Assembly (NCBI GenBank): GCA_017394515.1
Contig: JAFPXY010000014.1
Location: 1-64,000 of the forward strand
Length of the DNA stretch: 64,000 bases
Direction of reading: 5' to 3'
Origin: Bacillota bacterium
Lineage (GTDB): Bacteria > Bacillota > Clostridia > Peptostreptococcales > Anaerovoracaceae
Below are positions 59,271 to 64,000 of the stretch, piece after piece. The notes under the pieces are model-generated. The model ran no database searches, was not told the DNA's origin, and saw nothing but the letters and a program-made list of their open reading frames with translations. The first letter of the stretch is position 1; every line of letters begins with the position of its first letter. Both the position numbers and the translations under genes were made by a program.

Positions 59271-59747
59271 TCAATCTACATTATCATTATCTGCAGTGAT
59301 CTTTTGTTCACTCCTTATAAACTCATTTACAATACCTACAATACGCAGCACTAGCCTTGATATCTGATAAGGTGTATATTTGCTAGGATCGCCGCCTTGC
59401 ATATCTATTAGAGTGAAGATTGAATCTTGAATAGGATGTTTTCCAGCCCATTCTTTGAATTTTTCAATCTTCAAATAAAATAAATATGTAGGGATTTCTT
59501 CACCTTGTTTATAATCGACTTTTCCAGATAAGAAATCCGGCGATACATTAAGATATTGCCCTATTGACTCCAGATAATCAGCTTTTATCTTTCCTTCTCG
59601 CAATACCCTACGGAAAGATGTCACATCAGAATATCCCAGATATTCTGAGATACTCGTAAAATTATACCTTTCACCACTCTCTGATTGTGCTTCTCTTACT
59701 TTACAGGCAAGAGCAAGGCGATCTCTTATAATTGTTTCTGTTTTCAT
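59271..59747 (-). CDS. HTH repressor-like protein (lysogeny regulator)
   Basis: The 158-residue protein has an N-terminal helix-turn-helix region (about 5-75: SISEYLGYSDVTSFRRVLRE, then YLESIGQYLNVSPDFLSGK) resembling XRE/CI-type repressors. The C-terminal helical domain (about 85-150) has no visible autocleavage Ser-Lys pair, so it is not an obvious LexA-type protein. The start at 59745-59747 has AAGGAGA upstream. It is divergent from the small HTH genes across a gap carrying a perfect palindrome, which fits an autoregulating phage repressor. Confidence 0.75.
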   Translation of the reverse strand: MKTETIIRDRLALACKVREAQSESGERYNFTSISEYLGYSDVTSFRRVLREGKIKADYLESIGQYLNVSPDFLSGKVDYKQGEEIPTYLFYLKIEKFKEWAGKHPIQDSIFTLIDMQGGDPSKYTPYQISRLVLRIVGIVNEFIRSEQKITADNDNVD

Positions 59748-59765
59748 TTCATCTCCTTCCCTTTT

Positions 59766-59775
59766 GATAGGACAT
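59766..59775. promoter_or_regulatory. Operator half-site
   Basis: GATAGGACAT, identical to one half of the palindrome at 59834-59854, lies just upstream of the repressor ribosome site. It may be a second, weaker operator for autorepression. Confidence 0.5.
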
Positions 59776-59833
59776 TTTTTATTTTTGTATGTCACTTCCC
59801 AGCCTTGATTGAATGTAGTAAAATCATTTTAGC

Positions 59834-59854
59834 GATAGGACATAATGTCCTATC
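59834..59854. promoter_or_regulatory. Perfect 21-bp palindromic operator
   Basis: GATAGGACAT (59834-59843), a central A, and ATGTCCTATC (59845-59854) form a perfect palindrome in the divergent gap between the repressor and the early genes. This is the expected position for a repressor operator controlling both directions. Confidence 0.75.
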
Positions 59855-59930
59855 CAAGATAAATGTACCACATTATAAGTAATTGGTCAATACTTTAAAT
59901 CGTAATAAATGATTGAAAGGAGTATTTTTG

Positions 59931-60131
59931 ATGGAAGCTAAGCAAGTTAGAACCATAAATGGTGCTTACCAGGAAATCATCTCAGCTGATCCATGTACTG
60001 CTATATCCAAAAATGCAATTCGCCAGGCTGTTATAAATGGAAACATTCCTAGCAGGCAAGCAGGCAGAACATATCTTATTACTGTAGAGGATGTATATAA
60101 GTACTTCACAGGCGATACAAAAGAGGAGTGA
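59931..60131 (+). CDS. Small HTH/excisionase-like protein
   Basis: The 66-residue protein has a helix-turn-helix of the MerR/excisionase type (AISKNAIRQAVINGNIPSRQ followed by TYLITVEDVYKYFTG). It starts at 59931 with AAAGGAG 8 nt upstream; the TTG further upstream contains that site. As the first rightward gene after the operator it could be an early regulator (Cro-like) or the excisionase. Confidence 0.7.
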   Translation: MEAKQVRTINGAYQEIISADPCTAISKNAIRQAVINGNIPSRQAGRTYLITVEDVYKYFTGDTKEE

Positions 60132-60136
60132 TGATC

Positions 60137-60364
60137 ATGCCTAAGATGCTTAAACTTAGAGAGTTATCGGAGGAAACAGGTATCAGTTATTATGGCCTCC
60201 GTAAACTCTGCTTAGAGGGCGCTCTTGCCCATGTAAGGATTGCAGGAACCTACTACACAACAGAAGAATGGTTTGAGAAATATCTCAACCAGCAAGGAGC
60301 TCATTATAATGGAAACAGGCTGGATCAAACTGTACAGAGAGATCAAACACTCTCCGGTCTTTAA
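60137..60364 (+). CDS. Small HTH DNA-binding protein
   Basis: The 75-residue protein contains a helix-turn-helix LRELSEETGISYYGLRKLCL (about 5-24) and a wing-like segment RIAGTYYTTEEWFEKYL, again excisionase/MerR-like. GAGGAG 8 nt upstream supports the ATG at 60137. Its 3' end overlaps the next gene by 56 bp in another frame. Two consecutive small HTH proteins are common in phage early regions. Confidence 0.68.
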   Translation: MPKMLKLRELSEETGISYYGLRKLCLEGALAHVRIAGTYYTTEEWFEKYLNQQGAHYNGNRLDQTVQRDQTLSGL

Positions 60365-60995
60365 AAATCCATATATCTATAAGGTATGGAGTTGGTGCTT
60401 ATTCTCAGCATCTTCAAAGCCATATGATACAGTTGTAGGATCTCAAGCCATCCATTTAGAGCCAGGACAGTTTGTTTTTGGATTACTAAAGGCAGCAGAT
60501 GAGCTGGATATACCTAAGAGCTCGCTGCATAGATATCTAAAGAAGTTGGAAGATTGGGAGTGCATCTCCATTAAGCCAACCAACAAGTACTCAATTATTA
60601 CCATAATCAATTGGAAGCGCTATCAAGGAAATGGTAAAAAAGTGGGAAACAAAAAAACTCCTAAAGCCCTTGATATACAAGGCTTTCAAGATGTCGATGC
60701 TCCTACTGTGGGAAGCAAATGGGAAGCAAATGGGAACAAACAAGAATATAAAGAAGTATGTATAAGGAAGCGCTGTGGAGAGTTTGGAAATGTACTGCTA
60801 TCGGATGAGGAGCAGAGCAAACTCAAAGCAAGGTTTCCGGATGATTATGAGGATCGCATTGAGAGGCTCTCAGCCTACATAGAATCATCTGGCAAGAGAT
60901 ACAAGAGCCACTATGCCACTATCCTCTCCTGGGCTAGGAGAGAAGCTCAGACTAAGCAGGAGAATTTAAAGGGAGTTGAAAAGATTGATTGGTAA
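60309..60995 (+). CDS. Phage replication-initiation-like HTH protein
   Basis: The 228-residue protein begins METGWIKLYREIKHSPVF, a typical start of phage replisome-organiser/DnaD-related proteins. A winged-helix-like region (about 40-110) includes GLLKAADELDIPKSSLHRYL and KKLEDWECISIKP. The linker is low-complexity, and a C-terminal segment (about 175-225) ends near SHYATILSWARREA, which matches the C-terminal motif of such proteins. AAGGAG 8 nt upstream sets the start at 60309, inside the previous gene's 3' end. Its downstream partner is the DnaB-like helicase. Confidence 0.75.
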   Translation: METGWIKLYREIKHSPVFKNPYIYKVWSWCLFSASSKPYDTVVGSQAIHLEPGQFVFGLLKAADELDIPKSSLHRYLKKLEDWECISIKPTNKYSIITIINWKRYQGNGKKVGNKKTPKALDIQGFQDVDAPTVGSKWEANGNKQEYKEVCIRKRCGEFGNVLLSDEEQSKLKARFPDDYEDRIERLSAYIESSGKRYKSHYATILSWARREAQTKQENLKGVEKIDW

Positions 60996-61185
60996 AACAT
61001 ACAGAATCAGCGACAACAACAGGCAGAGGCCTATAGTAGCAATGATCCAGCAGATGCTAGCAACAAATGAGCGCCAGGATGTTACTGCCTGCCTCAGAAT
61101 GGCTTTAAAAGATGCAGAAGCCATGAGGCTGCAATCTGCAGTGGATCTGCTTGGAAAGGCAGAAGGAATGGTGTGCAATGAATAG
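60985..61185 (+). CDS. Small unknown protein between replication genes
   Basis: The frame begins with TTG at 60985 (GGGAG 9 nt upstream) and gives about 66 residues: a short basic N-terminus (IGKTYRISDNNRQRP), then helices ending with LLGKAEGMVCNE. No family is recognised. It overlaps the upstream gene by 11 bp and the helicase gene by 8 bp, which suggests coupled translation in the replication cassette. A TTG at 60976 is also possible but is directly adjacent to the ribosome site. Confidence 0.5.
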   Translation: MIGKTYRISDNNRQRPIVAMIQQMLATNERQDVTACLRMALKDAEAMRLQSAVDLLGKAEGMVCNE

Positions 61186-62440
61186 CAATTATGAAGAGGA
61201 AACCATACTGCTCGGATCATGGCTCTCCGGAGAGAATCTGGGCGATATCTGCAAGCTAGATCCTGCTATGTTTCATCACAGTAATATTGTAAGGATGCTC
61301 ATGCAAGGCCAGGATGTGTTCCAGATCTCACACAATACCGGGATAAAAATTGCTGAGCTGTGGAACATGGCAGCACAGTACTCCCCTGCTTTATATCAGC
61401 TCACACTTATAAGATGGCTCGATAAGATGCTAGAGGCTGAACTTAAAAGTCTAGATATATACCAGGCAGGCAGCATGGACAAGCTAAAGGAAATTATAGC
61501 CAGCAGAGATCTCGCTGTTAACCAGGTAGAAGCTGACCAGGACATAACAGCAAAGTATATGCAGGAGCTGAGTGAGAGAGCCAAGGCTGATCGAGTGCTG
61601 TGGTCTAAACTTCCTACTCTTAACAGGTTAACCTATGGGATCAAGCGCAAGACATTAACCACGATTGCTGCCCGGCCTTCTGAAGGTAAATCTGCATTTG
61701 GTTTGCAGGCTGTGCTGGGTATAGCTGAGGCTGGGAAAAAGGTGCTTTACTTCCCTCTTGAAATGTCGAACAGTGAAACCATCGACAGAATACTAGCTCA
61801 CAAGAGAATTGCTGCACTGAATGAAACTGCGCTGGGCAAGGTTCCTGGTAAGAAGATGAATGATGCAGCTGACTATCTGCGCAATCTAGAGAAGAGCGAC
61901 AAGCTCAAATTTTATGAGGGCGCTGGAGATATCGAGAGCATAGAGGAAGCAATAAACAGAGAGCAACCATTTGCTGTTGCAATAGATCAGCTCTCTCTTA
62001 TGAGATCATCAACAGAAAAGTTTGGAAGTATTAGAGAGCGCTTCTCTTATATGACAGTACACTTGAAGCGCATAGCAATGCAGTACAATGTCGCAGTTAT
62101 ACTTCTGTGCCAGCTTAGAAGAGATGCCCAGGAGAGAAGGCCTACTCTGGCAGATTTGAAAGAATCCGGCAGCATCGAGGAAGATAGCGACAATGTAATT
62201 ATGCTTTATCGAGTAAACAAGGATTACATTAGCAATCCAGAAAAAATAGATTGGGAAAATACTCGCCCGGTAATAATCATTGTAGCAAAACAGCGAGGCG
62301 GCATTGATGGCGAGTTTAAAGCGATGTTTAAGCCTGCAGAGATGCTGTTCTATGAGGAGGCTCTACCTTACTCACAGGATCACTCTGCAGAGCATAATTC
62401 ATATCAATTATCTTTTAACAGCTCTACCCTATCGGCCTAA
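61178..62440 (+). CDS. Replicative DNA helicase, DnaB-like
   Basis: This RecA-fold hexameric helicase for phage replication has 420 residues. An N-terminal helical domain (about 1-110; EEETILLGSWLSG near the start) is followed by the helicase core with Walker A AARPSEGKSAFGLQ (about 164-177), LEMSNSETIDRIL, Walker B FAVAIDQLSLM (about 265-275), and LLCQLRRDAQERRP then ESGSIEEDSDNVIMLYR near 325-345. The P-loop is AxPSEGKS, a normal DnaB-type variant. The start at 61178 overlaps the small upstream gene by 8 bp. Confidence 0.88.
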   Translation: MNSNYEEETILLGSWLSGENLGDICKLDPAMFHHSNIVRMLMQGQDVFQISHNTGIKIAELWNMAAQYSPALYQLTLIRWLDKMLEAELKSLDIYQAGSMDKLKEIIASRDLAVNQVEADQDITAKYMQELSERAKADRVLWSKLPTLNRLTYGIKRKTLTTIAARPSEGKSAFGLQAVLGIAEAGKKVLYFPLEMSNSETIDRILAHKRIAALNETALGKVPGKKMNDAADYLRNLEKSDKLKFYEGAGDIESIEEAINREQPFAVAIDQLSLMRSSTEKFGSIRERFSYMTVHLKRIAMQYNVAVILLCQLRRDAQERRPTLADLKESGSIEEDSDNVIMLYRVNKDYISNPEKIDWENTRPVIIIVAKQRGGIDGEFKAMFKPAEMLFYEEALPYSQDHSAEHNSYQLSFNSSTLSA

Positions 62441-62470
62441 GGGAGAGCCCATCATCAAGGGAGGATTAAA

Positions 62471-63091
62471 ATGGCAAAAGTAAAAATAAATGTTGCTAAA
62501 GATGTAAAAGAAAAGATGCATCAGATCAAGGATGCAAAAGCAGCTCAGCTTAACGAGATCCAGGAAAAAAAGGCAGCAGCAATGGCTGAGCTTGAAAAGG
62601 CCTGGGAAGATATCAAAAGTGCTGTTGCTAGTTTAGACAGCAAAGCTTATGGGAAAGCTAAGCAGCACAAGGCTGATGCTGAAAATGCTATAGAGATGTT
62701 TGATGAGAGATACAAGCAGCTCAAGGAGCAGGCCTTAATTGAAGAGGCTGAGAGTGATAAGATCATCGACAGCCTGCTGCAGTATGAAGAGGATCTGTCT
62801 TATGATTTTATAGCAGAGATCACTCCCCTTGTAAAGCAGCTCGCAAAGCTTCACAGGGACTATGTAAAAGCAGTTGCTGAAGCTGAGGGCACTATATCTT
62901 CCTGGGAAAGATCTATCTGTGCGAACCATCGTACCTGGGGAAGATCTCTTAGGCACGATTCAGAAACCGGAAAGCTTACAGATCGCAGCGAAAAAGCTGT
63001 GCCTGTTCATATCCTGCCTTATGAAGGATGCCAGGAGGCTGCTCAGCTTGCATCATATTTGAAGAGATCTGAGGCGATCTATAAGGATTAA
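62471..63091 (+). CDS. Coiled-coil phage protein of unknown function
   Basis: The 206-residue protein has a Lys/Glu/Ala-rich helical first two thirds (about 1-140) with strong coiled-coil character and a less regular C-terminus (NHRTWGRSLRHDSETGKLTDRS). I recognise no family; it is somewhat like phage Gam-like or scaffold proteins only in its helical character. A GGGAGG ribosome site lies upstream of the ATG. It sits between the helicase and HNH genes, so it could belong to replication or to packaging. Confidence 0.68.
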   Translation: MAKVKINVAKDVKEKMHQIKDAKAAQLNEIQEKKAAAMAELEKAWEDIKSAVASLDSKAYGKAKQHKADAENAIEMFDERYKQLKEQALIEEAESDKIIDSLLQYEEDLSYDFIAEITPLVKQLAKLHRDYVKAVAEAEGTISSWERSICANHRTWGRSLRHDSETGKLTDRSEKAVPVHILPYEGCQEAAQLASYLKRSEAIYKD

Positions 63092-63099
63092 GCTGAAGC

Positions 63100-63456
63100 A
63101 TGGCAACAAATCCAAGATATAAAAATGGGCATATGCGCAGGAAGTACCGGGAGCGGTTCAAGGCGATGGATGCTCCATGTGAGATCTGTGGTGGGCGCCT
63201 GGGCAGGATTCATTATGAGGAGCCTAGTGATTCCAGCCATCCTCTGAGCTTTGTTATCGATGAGATAATACCTGTAAGCAAATGGAAGCTCGGAGGCTAT
63301 GGAAGCCCGGAACAAGCAGCGCAGGATTGGAACAATCTAGCTCCAGCTCATTATATCTGCAATCAGCTTAAGAGCGACAAGATCGGCTATAAGATTCAAG
63401 AGCGCAAAACCAAAACACAAAAAGAAAAAATAATTTTTCTTGATGGTAAGTGGTAA
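63100..63456 (+). CDS. HNH endonuclease
   Basis: The 118-residue protein has a zinc-type pair CEICGG (about 27-32) and the HNH core VIDEIIPVSKWKLGG (about 53-67). Asn is in WNNLAP (about 77-82) and the final AHYICNQLKSDK carries the last His/Cys/Asn. The DE instead of DH form is common among phage HNH proteins located before terminase genes, where they act together with the terminase in DNA packaging. It is 8 bp after the coiled-coil gene. Confidence 0.85.
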   Translation: MATNPRYKNGHMRRKYRERFKAMDAPCEICGGRLGRIHYEEPSDSSHPLSFVIDEIIPVSKWKLGGYGSPEQAAQDWNNLAPAHYICNQLKSDKIGYKIQERKTKTQKEKIIFLDGKW

Positions 63457-63462
63457 TACCCT

Positions 63463-63484
63463 GGGGAGGGAACCCTCCCTCCCC
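63463..63484. repeat. GC-rich hairpin after the HNH gene
   Basis: GGGGAGGGA (63463-63471) pairs perfectly with TCCCTCCCC (63476-63484) around ACCC. There is no T run behind it on the plus strand, so it is not a standard terminator. The rest of the gap 63485-63654 contains no ORF or motif I can name. Confidence 0.6.
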
Positions 63485-63654
63485 TACAGCGCCCCCTGCC
63501 GTCTGCCCAGCGTTTTTTTAGCTGAAAGCCTTTCTGGCATGGGGTAGGCAAACCCTGTGCTGACAATGCCCTGTATAAGGCGCTGAGAGCCCTTTTCAGC
63601 GAGTTTTATATGATTGTTGATACTAACCTAATAGCATATTTGAGGAGTGTATAA

Positions 63655-64000
63655 GTGGATAGAGATAAAAGAAACCGGAAACTGAAAAACGAACATAAAA
63701 GGCTCATTGCCCTTCTGGATAAAGCCAAAGTGCCTCAACAGCAGAGATCCCTCCTCCAGGCTGTAGTTGACAATATGGCATGGCAGAGAATCAAGCTGGA
63801 TGAGGCCAGAGAAGAGATGGAAGATGCCAGCATAGTAATCCCATATGATAACGGAGGAGGACAAACAGGCATACGAGAAAACCCTATTTTTAAGGCCTAT
63901 ATTAACCTGTGGAGGGCTTATGTGCTCGGATTAGAGAAATTGTCAGCTTACCTGCCAAAGGAAGCTATAGAGGAAATCTCAGCCGATGGCCTAAGCATCC
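63655..64000 (+). CDS. Probable small terminase subunit (P27-like), 3' end outside window
   Basis: An open frame runs from GTG at 63655 (GAGGAG about 8 nt upstream) to the right edge, giving 115 residues. It is charged and helical, with a stretch ENPIFKAYINLWRAYVLGLE (about 81-100) reminiscent of phage small terminase subunits of the P27 group, where NP(x)FKxY near the C-terminus is typical. Its place directly after an HNH gene fits this. The assignment is tentative because the end of the gene is missing. Confidence 0.6.
   Translation, partial: MDRDKRNRKLKNEHKRLIALLDKAKVPQQQRSLLQAVVDNMAWQRIKLDEAREEMEDASIVIPYDNGGGQTGIRENPIFKAYINLWRAYVLGLEKLSAYLPKEAIEEISADGLSI

Noticed and set aside
63100..63456. 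Inactive HNH protein because the core reads DE instead of DH
   Set aside because: The DE form followed by Asn and the final His/Cys/Asn is common among phage HNH proteins next to terminase genes, so loss of activity cannot be claimed.
63463..63484. Terminator after the HNH gene
   Set aside because: The stem is strong but there is no T run behind it on the plus strand, and the terminase-type gene downstream would normally be co-transcribed.

Overview
The window looks like the chromosome of an anaerobic, low-to-middle GC Gram-positive bacterium of the class Clostridia. The main reasons are the gene order plsX-rnc-smc-ftsY, strong GGAGG-type ribosome binding sites, a monomeric [FeFe] hydrogenase, and rho-independent terminators throughout. 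The species cannot be named from the sequence. Bases 1-57,300 are host backbone, mostly on the minus strand. From about 57,320 to the right edge lies the left arm of a temperate phage or phage-like element integrated at the 3' end of a tRNA gene.

Layout. At 1-200 there is the 3' end of an unrecognised gene. At 222-5,435 (minus) lie nth-asd-uppP-ftsK (DNA repair, lysine/threonine precursor, undecaprenyl phosphate recycling, chromosome translocation). A GntR/FCD regulator diverges from nth. At 21,890-6,161 (minus) thirteen genes form one almost gapless run: plsX, rnc, smc, ftsY, der, plsY, gpsA, miaB, cls, a MurT-like ligase, a GatD-like protein, an ATP-grasp protein and an M50 protease. It combines phospholipid synthesis, protein targeting, chromosome and ribosome functions with a cell-wall-type module at its 3' end. 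At 22-33 kb are a Na/Pi cotransporter, glyA, a DapA-family lyase, a ThrE-type exporter, folC, valS and mntP. At 33-35.4 kb, on the plus strand, are a DUF5714-type protein with a lipoyl-like C-terminus and the [FeFe] hydrogenase. At 35.4-36 kb is a gene-free region holding a very regular array of inverted half-sites. At 36-57 kb (minus) are flavoprotein, cupin, YihY, RNase HII, RbgA, several membrane proteins, an acyl-CoA-ligase/MBL/E2-like cluster, LtrA, M32 peptidase, CDF transporter, RlmD-type methyltransferase, VanY peptidase, tgt and an SNF transporter. At 56.2-57.2 kb a plus-strand gene for a PD-(D/E)XK-like protein is followed directly by a second inverted-repeat array.

The element (57.3-64 kb and beyond) has, in order: a tRNA 3' fragment, tandem repeats that look like integrase arm sites, a tyrosine integrase, a small Cys-rich protein, a predicted small RNA, a repressor with a perfect palindromic operator, two small HTH proteins, a replication module (HTH protein, DnaB-like helicase), a coiled-coil protein, an HNH nuclease and the start of a probable small terminase gene.

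The most unusual items are: (1) six 36-nt inverted-repeat units at 35,472-35,914 in which every half-site is separated by exactly 16 nt within each block, and a related four-unit 35-nt array at 57,032-57,231 directly behind the PD-(D/E)XK-like gene; (2) a MurT/GatD-like pair whose GatD subunit has lost both catalytic residues and sits with an ATP-grasp gene; (3) a shared extended promoter motif at glyA, dapA and the hydrogenase; (4) a predicted small RNA in the lysogeny region.
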